From Crotophaga sulcirostris (lineage: Eukaryota; Chordata; Aves; Cuculiformes; Crotophagidae), in assembly GCA_013397455.1 (NCBI GenBank), contig VYZB01000381.1, positions 500,087 to 564,086 of the forward strand: a DNA stretch of 64,000 bases. Reading direction: 5' to 3'. The position numbers were made by a program, and so were the translations under genes. This document shows positions 13,801-25,570 of the stretch, one piece after another. The notes beneath the pieces are model-generated. The model was given only the letters and a program-made list of their open reading frames with translations. It searched no databases and was not told the origin of the DNA. Position 1 is the stretch's first letter. Each line of letters starts with the position of its first letter.

Positions 13801-14760
13801 AAATGAATCGTTTGGGAACCAAAGAATATGCATTTTTAGTGCTAAGGTTGAATACTCCTGCTGCTTATGGCCAAGCTCCTGCTGCTGCACTTCAGAGCGT
13901 TTTGTTTTGTTACGGACCCCTGATTAACACTTTCTAAGCATTTCAGCCCACACTCCAGTCACTTTACAGATTGCAATGAATGCAGATTTGAGTTTATGGG
14001 TTCATAAAAGTGTGAATTAACATGACAATTTTCCCACAGCCTATTTGCACAGCCCTTCCTCGAGTGACCTATCCCTTCAGGCAACACAAATATTTCAGCT
14101 CAAGCGAACTGCCCGGCAAGGCATTTTTAAGAGACTAAAATGAGATCTGTGGCCCCAGGAAGCAGTGGCTGTGGGAGCACAAAGCAAGAGCATCACTATA
14201 AAGCCCAGCAATCGCATCTCCTGGCCATATTAGAAAGTGCTGAGAAGCAAAGTCCTTTAGCCCCTGTAGGAACCGCGGTGATCCCAGCAGCCCCAGCACT
14301 GCCACCTGTATAGGCTCTGAGCCTGGCATTGCTATTGCCACCCATTCTAAGCAGAGAAGGGCAGCAGAGCTCCCCTGCCTGCCTTGCACTGGTGCAATGG
14401 TGCCTCTCACACATGCTTTAATCTCCAACATCCCATATCTCTGTGCTGTGGAAAACAGCCACCCAGTAATCTACCCCTTTTCCTGGTCTCTTCATATCGC
14501 TGGTGTGATCAAGCCTATCTCTGCATGGAGGAGGGGCTGGCTGACCAAATTTCTTTAATTAAAAGAAGGATCAGGTTTATTCCAGATAAGCAGGCAGGAT
14601 TAAAATAGACAGAAAGTATAGACAAGGGGCAGCTGTCAGCACTCCAGCCAATCCAGTGTGATTATTAATAATGATAAGCAGGAGAAGAGGGCTAATAAAG
14701 GATAATGAAGTGGTCCTGAAAGTGACAGGAGATGGAGCCTGATAAGAGGGCCCGAGGCCC
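13801..14760. promoter_or_regulatory. Motif-rich intergenic block, possible enhancer
   Basis: The right half has the palindrome tttaattaaa (14554-14563), three GATAAG sites (14585-14590, 14673-14678, 14741-14746), a CCAAT (14648-14652) and further TAAT words within about 200 bp, with no repeat and no coding frame. The assignment is inference from motif density. Confidence 0.3.
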
Positions 14761-17700
14761 AGAGCTGCTCTGGCCCCAGAGAGGTCTGCAAAGAGTAGTC
14801 TGATGGGGCAGACCCACATAGAAGGGCACCAAGAGGAAAGGTTTCATCCCCCCAGGGACCATGGCAGAGAGATTAATGGGCTCAGGAGCTCTGGGCATCA
14901 GTGTCATGCAGCATTGATGACTGAATCAATCAGGATGCATCCTGGGCTGCGGACACATGAAGTGTGGGTCATTCCCTCAGGTAAAGCACAGCCCTGGGAG
15001 GGCTGTTCTCACCAGGGCAGTCAATCGTGGAACCCTCGTGGTGCCCCACACCTGGGTACCCTGCCTTGGCCCTCACTCAGCACTGCACAGTCCCAGCACA
15101 GCCTGGGCCAGGGATGTCACACTTTGAAAGGCAGTGCATGTGGAAAAAGCACCTGAGGTGTGGGGGCAGTTGCTGAGAGAGCACAGAAGTGGCGTGGGGC
15201 ATCTCTGCCCTGTCTGGGGATCATCCACTGTGCTGGTCTCTCCTGGCTCTGTCAGCACCCCAGGCCAAGGATGTGTCCCAGGCAGTTGCAAAAAAGAGCA
15301 GCCAGCAGAGCGTTGGCTCTGATTGCCCTTTCCCAAGGGAAAGTTCACACACAGAGTACGGAGCACAGGAACACTGCTGCTGCCTGGAAACAACACAGTG
15401 CACCCACCTGTTCTAGCTGGATACACCTCCTGGCTGTGGTGCAGGACGGTGGAGGGGAAATAAGGTGTGGAAAGCTATTTCCCAGGAGCCATTATACAGA
15501 GAATGAAACCCCACCTAACAGCAAATTCAACCTCTGTCCTCACTGTTGAAGAGAGGATCAAACCATCTGCAGACATGCAGTGGGGAACAAGGAAGAGGGA
15601 GAGTGAGGAGCTAGAGCCTCACAGCAAGCCACGGAACATGCCAGATGGCTGGAGAAGGGAGGACATGGTCAGGGAATGCTATGGGAGGAATGAAGGCTCT
15701 TTGGAACAAACTGGATTAGTTTCCATTTGGATCAGTCTTTTTTCTATTTAAACATGCCTTTCCCTCCCAAGTCTAGAGTATTTCTCATTCTGCAGAGGGA
15801 GGAAGGCTCTGGCCATGGGCTGCAGGCAGGGGGAGGCTGGGTGTGCAGTCACACCAGCCCCCCCGGGCAGGCAGTGAGCAAGGCCCGAGGGAGCAGCGGG
15901 GAACCCTGGCTGGGGCTGGCGCGGCCTGGTGCTGCGCTCCCGCCACACCGGGGCACCGCGGCAGATGCTGGGAGCATATGCCATGAATTAATTCCGCTTT
16001 CCCTGAGACGCTCCAGCAGGAGGAACGGTGGTGCCTTTCCAACTTATTAACATAAGAGCTCCCCCCACCTCCCATCACTTTGTCACACTTAATAAAACAG
16101 CCAGCAGAGTCCCTTCAAGAGGCTCCTGGCAGGTTCTTTAGTGGAAAGTTGCTGGGTCTGGCTTTTTTCAGCTTTTGTTTTTTACATTTTTTTCCAGTGC
16201 TGCATATGCTGTATCTGCTCCGACATCCCCCCCCCAAGCAACAAACTGTACCCTAGTAAGGCACCGCACCAAGAGAGCCTATATTCCACCAAGAAATTTT
16301 ACAAATATTGTATCTATCATTATAAGCAAAACCTGAAAGGACTCGGAATTAATTTTTCCTTCATGCACTTCTTTTACTTTGTCTGTAAGGAGGCTCACCA
16401 TTTGCCCCAAGTGGGGTAGATACTTACACTCGTTCAGAACCCCAGCAAGTCCTGGGGCCGACAGCCCAGCTCAGCTCACTGAGCTGATCATGCTATTGAC
16501 AACACACCCTTTGACAGGCTCACAGCTTCCAGTCAGCAATATATGAGCAGAGCAGAACAAAGAGCAAACAGGACACAAGACTCTCCACACTGAATTACCA
16601 TCTTCAAATTGAAGAACCCACCAGGTATACGAAAGCCATGTTTGAATCAGGTACTCGAGGTTCCTCGTTTCTAACCCTGATTCTGCCACGGATTTGCTAT
16701 GTGGCCTTGGCCACATCACTGCACTTTGCTTTACCCATCTGTGGAGACAGACAAGGGACTATTGGTCTATTCCTCAGGTAGGCACAGCCCAAAGGGTTGA
16801 TCTGAGTTGCCAGGAGCACTGTTCTGAGAACTGCTCTCAGTTCTTACCTTACCTGAGATCACCTCAGTCCCCTTCCCAGCACTGCAACCAGAACATGACT
16901 GTGGAAGGAAGGTGGGTGGGAACAGCTTGCTGGAGGAAGGCCAGGAGCCAGACACTCACCTTCCCTCCTCCAGCTGGGAAAGGAATCAAAAAGTCATGGA
17001 AACAAGTCTCAGCCTATTAAATTTACTGAAGGAAATTACAGAGACAACTTGATCACAGTGCACATAAAGAGTGAAGCAAGGAGAAAATATCTGACAGCAT
17101 GGCTGAACCGGGAAAGTGAAAGCAGAAGCAGGCTCAGGGAACAGAAGATGGAACTCAAAAACTGTGTCTAGAAATAAAGCAATTTTTTAACCATAAGGGC
17201 AATTATCTATTAGAAAAACTAACAAGGGAGGTCTTTCAAATAAACTGTCTGCCTTTCTAAAAGACAGAGGAAGCTCAGCCACATCTCACTGGACTCTGCC
17301 GTGGCCTGTATCATAGCAGGTCAAACCAAATGATCAAAGCTTCCTCTTCCCGGCATAAAATAGACAAGACTGTGATTTTTTTCCAGCCCTGCTCTCAAAC
17401 TCTGCCTGGGTATCTGCTGGGCTCCCAAGGTCTCAAAGTGGGCACAGACCTGGCCCACACACACTTACCTCCCACCCCAGAGTATCCCTGGGTTCCAAGC
17501 CAGAGGGGGGTAGCCAACATCACCCAGCCCCAAGCACAATCTTCTAGGAGATTTTATGCAGCTGAAGAGCAGCTCCTCCAGCATAACATGACCACAGCTC
17601 ATCAGCAAAGGCCTCAGTCAACTCCTACTATGCTTTTCTTGTGCTCTGTTCTCTCCTGGCTCTCCACCAGCCCCAGCTCTGGCTTCAGTCCCCACCAAAT

Positions 17701-20159
17701 GTTATGCATACTCTGTTCCCAAACCATTTGACCTCTTTGCTCCTCGTTCCTCCCTACCCAGCCCCTCCCACAAACCCCACTCCTGCTCCTGGCCCTGTCC
17801 TCCCCACACCCTGCCTCAAATGGCCCTCCCCAAGCTCTCTCCCATTCCTACTTCTCACCATCTCCTGGAGGATCTCTGGGGTCCAACATCCCTCCTGCTC
17901 TTGTTTCAAGGAGTGCATTCATCTTCCTCTTGACTCCTGCGGCCTCTGAGAGGCTGAGGACCACTGCACAGCCCCACTTGTCATTTCTCCCTGCTGGGAG
18001 AGCAGCCAGACAGGAGTGCTCTGCCCACCCAGGATGATCCGAGCAGCTCCTGGAGGCAGAAGATGGCTCTGCGAGCCTTCCTGGAGACAGCATGGTTTGT
18101 TGGTGCAGCGCAGAGCTGCTAGAGGAGCAATAGGCTTGGCGTGACTCCTGCACAGGGCACTAAGTGGCTACAGTCCTAACTACTGCTTAGTTACCCACTC
18201 CTAATGCTCCATGTGGCCAGCAGTGCCACCTTCCCAAGCCTCTAGAGAAAACACAACACATAACATGCCACCTAACACATACCATACCTCAGAGGCTGAG
18301 CAGCCAGAGGCACTGAATCCGTAGTTCAGCCACTCTTGTGCCTCAGGCCTGGGCATTTTCAGCTTTTGTGGTAATTGAGAACTGGTTGATTTTCAGTGGG
18401 TGACTCTGATTTTATGAGGTGACCCGAAAGCAGAAGGCTTCCTATGCTTTGTGGCACTGACTGAAGGGAGACAGGTGGCCTCATCTCTCAGCTTCCCTTT
18501 CTCTCTCATGTTGTTTTCCTGCCCCCCTCCTCAACAAACTGAGGCAAGTGCAGCATTGTAGTGGGAAGACAGGTACTTTGCTGGTAGGGACATGGTGCAG
18601 AAACCCAGGTTTCAGTGGAGGTACTGGCAGTCTGTTTTGGGCCACTCCTGCAACTACCAAAGCTTGCCCTCTCATTTTTAGGGTACAGAATGTCCACTTC
18701 ATGCTTCAAAGAGGACAGAGTCACAGGCAGTAGATACCACTGAATAAGGTGATGCCAGGCAGGCACCTGACAGGAGCAGTGTGGATTACAGCTTCAGATC
18801 AAGTAAAAGGGAGAGAACCCACACTAGATGGTCCTAGTTTGCAAGTGAGAAGACAGTGACTGCCTCTGCCTTCTCTGGGGAACAAACTGAGCAAGTTCAT
18901 GTCCTGTCCCCTACTACATTTACCATTCTCTTCCTCTCAGACTGGTTCGTTGAGTTTGTCTGATTTACTAACCTATTTGAGTTTGCTGAATTTATTTTTT
19001 TTTTCCTGGAATGTAGGAAGCATTCTAAATTCTCTTTGGCCAAGAACCATAGGTGTCACAGAAAAACAGTCACTAGTTCTGCTGGGAAGTTTCTGTTCAT
19101 ACCAAAACATGGTTTCCTGCTCAGAGAAAGAGTTCAGGATTATCCTATTTGTTGGCCTCCCAAGCTTCTGACTCACCTAGTTTTCTTCTTACAGGGGAAG
19201 GTTCTTGGTTGAAAAAAACTCAGTGTCTCCTTGAGATAGATGAGCCCCTTATTTTGGTGGCTCCAGACTGGAACCCAAATGCTTCTCTCCTGTTGGTAGA
19301 ACTGTTTGGCATATCAACTCTCATATGAAATTTTGCAGAGTACTGAATTCAGTGAGGTATTTGACCTGTCCTCCTGCCAGTACAAGAGTGGGAAGTAGTG
19401 CTCTATTAGACTGATCAAAGAAGCTAAGAAAAGCAGCACAGCAAGTCTTCCTCACAGCTCCTGCACAGCCCCCCAGAAGTATATAGCAAGACTCTCCAGT
19501 GGGACAAGGCTTTGAAGAACATTGGCTTAAAAGTAATGTTACTATTTCCTGCAAATAATGACCACTGTTCTATGGGGACAAGGCATTAACAGCTAAATGG
19601 ATTTTTCTTTAGATGACAATGAGAGTGGGTTACTTACTTGCAAGGAGACACCTACTAGGGAGTCACCTTGTTTCAGAGCAGCAGACTCCATCCTTTCACA
19701 TGCGTGGAATAAACAGTATTTTCTTTGCAAACTGCCTATTGCCTGAAGCTATCTCCATTCGGGCTGTGATCTCATCTGATTGCAAAAACTAAGTGGGGTT
19801 AGGTCTGGTCAGAACTTAGCTGTGACACCTCAAGGGAAAAACCACGTGCTGTAGGAAGTGGTGTGCTGCTTCCTCTTAGTCAATACAGCAGTAATATTCC
19901 AGGAGAGACGTTAAACTAGCAGGGGATGGCTAGAAGCTTCTGGATGAAAAGTAAAACGGGTATCCTGAGAACCTGAGGCATCTGTTGTGAGGAAGATGGC
20001 AATGCTGATGTCCTAGGAAAACAAATCCTATCAGCCTAAGCTTCTCCGACAGCCATCACTGAAAACCACAAGCGGTAAGATGGTCCACCCCAGAGAGGCT
20101 GCATTTCAGTAAAGGTAAGATCAACTGTTGCAGTTACCTGTAAAGGTGCTAGTGAGGTG
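14761..20159. other. Intergenic DNA just downstream of IFT43
   Basis: A GC-rich patch lies at 15840-15970. The rest is mixed unique sequence. Open frames on both strands are short, overlapping and unlike any family I know. Confidence 0.5.
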
Positions 20160-20184
20160 GAAGTGACTGTTCATAAGTAAATAT

Positions 20185-20190
20185 TTTATT
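20185..20190 (-). terminator. IFT43: Poly(A) signal AATAAA, distal
   Basis: Second canonical hexamer 43 nt further downstream on the minus strand. It could give an alternative or the main cleavage site. Confidence 0.5.
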
Positions 20191-20227
20191 GTGTTTAGAA
20201 TTCTTAATATCTTTTGAGAACAAAGAT

Positions 20228-20233
20228 TTTATT
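20228..20233 (-). terminator. IFT43: Poly(A) signal AATAAA, proximal
   Basis: Canonical hexamer 165 nt after the stop codon of IFT43, read on the minus strand, followed within about 25 nt by a U-rich stretch (tctttgttctc). This is the likeliest end signal for the short 3' UTR. Confidence 0.65.
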
Positions 20234-20397
20234 ACAAAATACCCAAAACTTCTCCCAAGCCAGTCTTCCTGTGAAACAAGGTCCTACTTATTTTCACATC
20301 TGAAATAAATTCTCAAATACAAACAAGTTAATAGAAAATTAAAGTGCTGAACTATTTACAGAGGATAGATGTATGAGAGGTCTGGTGTGCCAGTGCT

Positions 20398-20508
20398 CTA
20401 GGGCAGACTGAGGTGGTCCTCTCTCTCAGATTGTCCCAGGTCCCACTCAGTCACTAGTTCTGAGGACACCTCTGTGAAGAGATGGTCCCAATCCCAGCTG
20501 ACATCATC
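20398..20508 (-). CDS. IFT43: IFT43 exon 10, C terminus and stop
   Basis: One hundred and eleven nt from the acceptor (ttttcctcttggtag) to the TAG at 20398-20400. It opens with [19 protein letters not shown], followed by [12 protein letters not shown], and ends HLSLP. The [13 protein letters not shown] block is the family signature. The tail after the RED/KED is unlike human and five residues shorter, as expected for a divergent C terminus. Confidence 0.97.
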   Translation of the reverse strand, partial: DDVSWDWDHLFTEVSSELVTEWDLGQSEREDHLSLP

Positions 20509-21308
20509 CTACCAAGAGGAAAAAGATAAACATGCTGAAATGTTACCAGTGACACCCGAAGGTCTCTGAATGATGCCAAATATTCAAGATGAATAGCAAA
20601 GAGAGAAACTAAATGGCAACTGCCTCTGCCAGGGAAGTCCCAGATTCAGTTGGCTGAACAGGAAAACATGAATCCTAGCCAGAACAAAATGTGAATCCCT
20701 GCTACGATTTAAACATTTTTACAGAATTATTCATATTCCAAAATCCCACAAAGGACATATTTTTTGATACTTGTTAATCTTAGGTACCCCCAGGCAGGGT
20801 GTAAAGAGGAGCCATAAAAATCTTCTACCCTTCTGCACTCCTGCTGAAGCACCTGCAATTCTGAATTGTAGAAATCTTTTATTTCAAGTTCTGAGTTCCT
20901 GCCTTCTGACTTGTATTGAGGTTGTTCTATCCTGTTTAAACTCATTCCCCTGCCCAAACCCCCAATGCTTTCTGCCTTTGTTCCTGTATACCATCCTGCA
21001 GAACAACCTAGAGCTCATGGTGGCTACCAAAAGACAAATGAGCACTGTTTCTGCAGGGATCTGTGACAGTGCCAGGCCCTTCACATTTTCATTACTAGCT
21101 CTTCCATACTGAAAGGGGCAAATCATATTGATGCCATAATCTCATACAGAGAAAGCCTTATGCATCTTTAAAATAATCTGGTGAGGAAATCAGACCTCCA
21201 TCACCTTGGAGAAGCTCCTCTTCACAGGCTCTTCATCTCTCTCCTTCACCCCATCAACAAAGGTTTACTTTTCAAGTATAGTCTGAGACACATAAGAAGC
21301 TTTTGCTA

Positions 21309-21401
<93 letters not shown>

Positions 21402-21749
21402 CTACGAACACACACAATCAGTCTTACAGACAGTAAGAAAGTAGACAGCATAATTTCACCAGGTAGAGATCAGCAAGACAGTAGAGGCAGGCACAGTATT
21501 TGCCTCATAAGGGACAAATAATTTGTCCAGGACAACAGCAGGAGTCTCATCTGAGCGGCAGATACCATACCCACACCTTTTACAGACACAAACAAGCATG
21601 AAAGCCACACTGCAGAGAGGAAGAGACTTGAAAGTAGTCTGGAAGTTGTTTGGATGATATTTTATGCAGCTGAGTATCCTTGTGGAGGATGATGGGAGCC
21701 TGGAAGGAGAGGAAGTCACATTGGTCACCCCATAGCAACATCTACTTAC

Positions 21750-21825
21750 CAGAGTCTGAAATGCAGCATACTTCATGAGATCTTTGTCCAGGTCATGGTA
21801 GGTCAGCACTCTGTTCACCTGCACA
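21750..21825 (-). CDS. IFT43: IFT43 exon 8 (TYHDLDKDLMKYAAFQTL)
   Basis: Seventy-six nt. Its first base completes Ser, then it codes VQVNRVL followed by TYHDLDKDLMKYAAFQTL. Human has TYRDLDNDLMKYSAIQTL. The acceptor is ccctctctgcttgcag and the donor CTG|gtaagt. The surrounding frame happens to be open for 160 codons (21456-21938), so a naive ORF call here would contain intron on both sides; splice sites and homology fix the true limits. Confidence 0.97.
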
Positions 21826-23084
21826 CTGCAAGCAGAGAGGGTTAAAGAACCAGTTTGGGGTAAGTGTGGAAATATATCTGAGGAGAAAGGTGGCATGAAC
21901 AGGAATCGGATGACACGCATCTCAAGTGTCCACATCACCCATGTGTAATCTCAAGATGAGTGTCTCCAGACAGAAGCAAATCTCATTCAGCAAATAAACA
22001 GTCATTGATAAATTTGCATGCCAGGTTGTGTACATGCATAAAAATAGGATGTGGAGTGACTACAGATTCCCTCAGAGAAGCCAGCACACCAGAGAGAAGA
22101 TTCACAGACTAGCTTCAAGGGCCAGAAGAAAACGTAGCCTCCAAAGAGAAACACAGGGTAGGGGGGTATTTTGCCATGCTTCCCTTTGCAGGTGATGCAA
22201 TACTATAGGTAAGACCTATATTAATTTGTTTGTGTTTCTCTATGAAAATTACTTGTCTTTTCTATAGCGGGGAGACTATGGATACAGGAGGAACAGATGG
22301 GATTATAAAAAAAAGAGAGAAAACAAAGACACGAATTCTGGTGAGAGACAAAGTAATTTTAAACTTTATACTATAAAGTGTCATTTATTTTTGTTAACAG
22401 CTATTTAATTACAATATCTACTCTATACTTTCAAGAGAAGCATCTGTGGTCAGGAGTAAGGCATCCCACCCTTCCAAATAACGGTCAATAGAAATCCCAG
22501 TCTGTGATCTTGGCAATTGGCCCAACAAGGGAGAGAAAACTTTACTGATACATTTAAGATAAAAACCCCAAAACCTTCATTTTTTAAAACTTGCTGGTCT
22601 CCCTTGAGCTAACCCCAAGATTATTCTGATACCACCTTCAAACAACAGGACTGTACTTTGCAAATTAACTAAGCACTGAATTAAGAATGATAACCTGTGG
22701 AGGGAAAAGCAGCCTATGACTGTTCATAATCAAAGTATGTGTGATAATACATGTGTACTGGACACATCTGAGGTTACACAGCCAACCTTAAATCAAGTAA
22801 TTCCTAACTTCTGAGAGTTTGATTTTGCAACATCAAAGATGCTACTTGAATGTAGTTTTGCATATATAGAGAGAATATGCAGTAATCCCTATCCCTGTGT
22901 AACAAGAAACAAGAAGTTTGCACTGTTCCTCTTGGAGCCGCACTGCCACAATAGACTGCATCGAATCCTGCTGAATGGCACTGCCACTGGTGCCCAGAGA
23001 GCATGAGATGAGATGGGAGATTAATTTCACCAGCCATTTTGCACTGCTGATGAGGACCTCAAGAACACATGGAAGTGATCTTAC

Positions 23085-23157
23085 CTGGGGGGAGCTGCCA
23101 CTTGCATGGCCAGGTCTTCTTCCTGGACTTCCTCCAAGTCAGGGATCACAGGAATGT
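23085..23157 (-). CDS. IFT43: IFT43 exon 7 ([15 protein letters not shown])
   Basis: Seventy-three nt. It completes the Asp codon, then codes [20 protein letters not shown] and APP, ending with two bases of a Ser codon. The human protein has [16 protein letters not shown] and QVAAPPS here. The acceptor is gttctcttgttgcag and the donor CAG|gtaaga. This is the start of the conserved C-terminal half of the family; contact with IFT121 or IFT139 is family knowledge and cannot be read from the sequence. Confidence 0.97.
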
Positions 23158-24119
23158 CTGCAACAAGAGAACACAGCTGCAAAGAGTGGGGAGTGTTATG
23201 CTCTCCTCTCACTAGAGACAAAGGTTTCCTTGCTTCACAGATGTGAAACAGCCTGTTTCTTACTAGAGGAAAACACAGGAGAGTTATTTAGCAATGATTA
23301 AAAATATATTGTTTAATATTAAAACAAGGCAATAAAGCTTTGAAGCTTGGGGTCAAAAGAAATCTTGCAAGAGGGGCAGATTTAGGCTGGGTAGAACTCC
23401 ATAGCCATGGTCCATGCATTTGAACATGACCTTGAAGCTGAAGGAAGCCAGCTGCGCTGAACTCTGCTGCCTCCTTGCTACCATCTTAAGATAGGCAAGA
23501 ATTTGCTTATGAGATACGTTACCATTTGCTCAGCTCAGCTACCAGCCACCTAGACTCTGTTAAGAATGAAATGTGGGGCAGAAACTGAAAGAAGCCGTGT
23601 AAAACTACACACTGAAGGAGCTGCTGGCTGGGTCTCAGAATGTGCAAAGGCCTGTGACCATCCTGGTAGCTGAGGAAAGAAGTGCAGGTGGTCTAGCAGA
23701 TACAAAGACTAGGGAAGATGCACCTAGCTGTAATGTTATAAACTTTTTCATGATTTCCAGTGTGACCCTGAAATAGCTGATGTCCATCCAGGTCACCGGG
23801 TATTCCCAGCACAAGAATACAGCTACCCCACCAAAAAAGAATGCCAGAGGCAAAAGAATGGAGGAGAAGAGGAAGAACTGGGTGCACGCTGAATCCTGCT
23901 AAAGCAGCAAGGCTCTGAGAGCACAGCATTCCTTTTTGATTTGGTAAAGTCCTGTGAACAGCTGGAGACTGAGAGAGCAAAAATGGAGAGAGGAAGAGGT
24001 AACTGGAGGCGCAAAGCAAAACCAGAGCACACGAGTACAGAGCTCCTTTTAAAGATTCAAGGCGACAAAGGCTCTGTAGAGATCCCGAGCACTCAGCCTG
24101 TGGTGAAGCTGGTGATTCA

Positions 24120-24610
24120 GCTCTGGGAAGAGGTCGCCCACGCTGTAGCCAGCAGGCTGCTCCTAGCTGTGTCGGCGTGGCCGTACTGTCCCGCAGCAGA
24201 CAGCTGGGCCTGGCTTTGCCCCGTTTTGCAGCCTGGGATGAGATGAATATTCAGGAGCTGGAAAGACGTCCCCACCTGTGGTGCTCAGGACCGCAGGCAG
24301 GATCTTCCGGAAAAGCCCTCTGTCCGGCCTCTTGTCAGAGCTTTGCAGGCACCCTCTCCTGTTGAACGCCCACTGCACACACCCCCAGCCCTCGCCCAGC
24401 TGCGCCAGGGCACGGGTCAGCCAGGCCTTGGCGCGGCGGCTGCTCGGAGCCGGCCACACGGTGGGATTTCTCGCTAATTGGCCGCCTGGTGGAAGGCTGA
24501 GCGGGACAGGGGCTGCCGCAGGAGCCTGGCCACAGCGACAGGCAGTGACAGCTTGGGCAGCCCCAGCAGAGCTGTGCCTTCCAGCTCCCCGGCCGCCCAA
24601 GGAGCAGGTG
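24120..24610. promoter_or_regulatory. CpG-rich patch in intron 6
   Basis: About 17 CpGs fall in the 230 bp from 24380 to 24610 (for example ggcgcggcggc), against a CpG-poor intron. An attgg (inverted CCAAT) is at 24477-24481. An open frame of 145 codons exists on the minus strand but is biased in composition. It may be an alternative promoter or unmethylated enhancer; there is no direct evidence of transcription. Confidence 0.35.
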
Positions 24611-24852
24611 CCTGCAGAGCCGCTCTCTGACTACAGCAAACTTCCCAAAGACAGTTAAAGGGAAATTGCAGCAACAGGCCCCAGGCTGTCAGATCCGTCT
24701 TAAGCAAGAAATGCACTTGGGGCAGATCTGTCCCCCACTCTGCTTGCAGGGACAACATGCAGAAGCAGCTGCTCTCCCACTGGCTCCTCCCTGTGGGGGC
24801 TCTCAGCTCTTCATACAACCTGTAGCAAAATGCAGTTACAGGACAAAAGCAT

Positions 24853-25570
24853 CTCACAGTATCACAGTACCACAGTATCACAAAGTTGGAAAGGACCTCT
24901 GAGATCATCAAGTCCAACCTATAACCCAACACTAACACCAACCCATCATCTAAACCATGGCACTGAGTGCCTCATCCAGTCTTCCCTTAAACACCTCCAG
25001 GGTCGGCGACTCCACCACCTCCCTGGCCAACCACCCTTTCAGTGAAGAACTTTTTCCTAACATCAAGTCTAAACTTTCCCTGACGAAGCTTAAGTCTACG
25101 CCCTCTAGTTCTGTCACTGGTCACCTGAGAGACGAGACCAATCCCTGCTTGACTACAACCTCCTTTTAGGTAGTTGTAGAGAGCAATAAGGTCTCCCCTG
25201 AGCCTCCTCTTCTCCAGGCTAAACAGCCCCAGCTCCCTCAGTCGCTCCTCGTAGGGCTTGTGCTCCAGCCCCTTCACCATCTTTGTTGCCCTCCTCTGGA
25301 CACCCTCCAGTGTCCTGACATCTTTCCCAAACTGAGGGGCCCAGAACTGTACACAGTATTCAAGGTGAGGTCTGACCAGTGCCGAGTAGAGGGGGACGAT
25401 AACTTCTCTGGTCCTGCTCGCCACACTATTCCTGATCCAGGCCAGGATGCCATTGGCCTTCTTGGCCACCTGGGCACACTGCTGGCTCATGTTGAGCTTC
25501 CTGTCAACCAGCACTCCCAGGTCCCTTTCTGCCTGACTACTCTCCAGCCACTCCGTCCCTAGTCTATAGC
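24853..25570 (-). mobile_element. CR1 LINE 3' fragment (copy B)
   Basis: About 720 bp of CR1 in the same orientation as IFT43. The minus-strand frame stays open for 175 codons (24987-25514) and shows the ORF2 C-terminal end ([57 protein letters not shown]). The reverse-transcriptase catalytic core lies upstream of the truncation and is absent. The 3' end has gatactgtg-type tail repeats. Compared with copy A, 17 nt are missing where A reads gcagcgcattccagtgg, which shifts the last codons out of frame. Confidence 0.96.

Larger units (their letters stand above)
20160..20397 (-). other. IFT43: IFT43 3' UTR (approximate end)
   Basis: Non-coding sequence after the stop codon, AT-rich, with two AATAAA signals on the minus strand. 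The cleavage site is not visible from sequence; the left limit given is an estimate some 25 nt past the second signal. Confidence 0.6.

Noticed and set aside
1..20159. Exons of GPATCH2L
   Set aside because: Expected further left from human gene order, but no frame resembled its G-patch-like or N-terminal regions.
21456..21938. 160-codon minus-strand open frame
   Set aside because: Only its middle (21750-21825) is IFT43 exon 8; the rest is intron that happens to lack stops.
24987..25514. 175-codon minus-strand open frame as a host gene
   Set aside because: It is the C-terminal remnant of CR1 ORF2, not a host protein.
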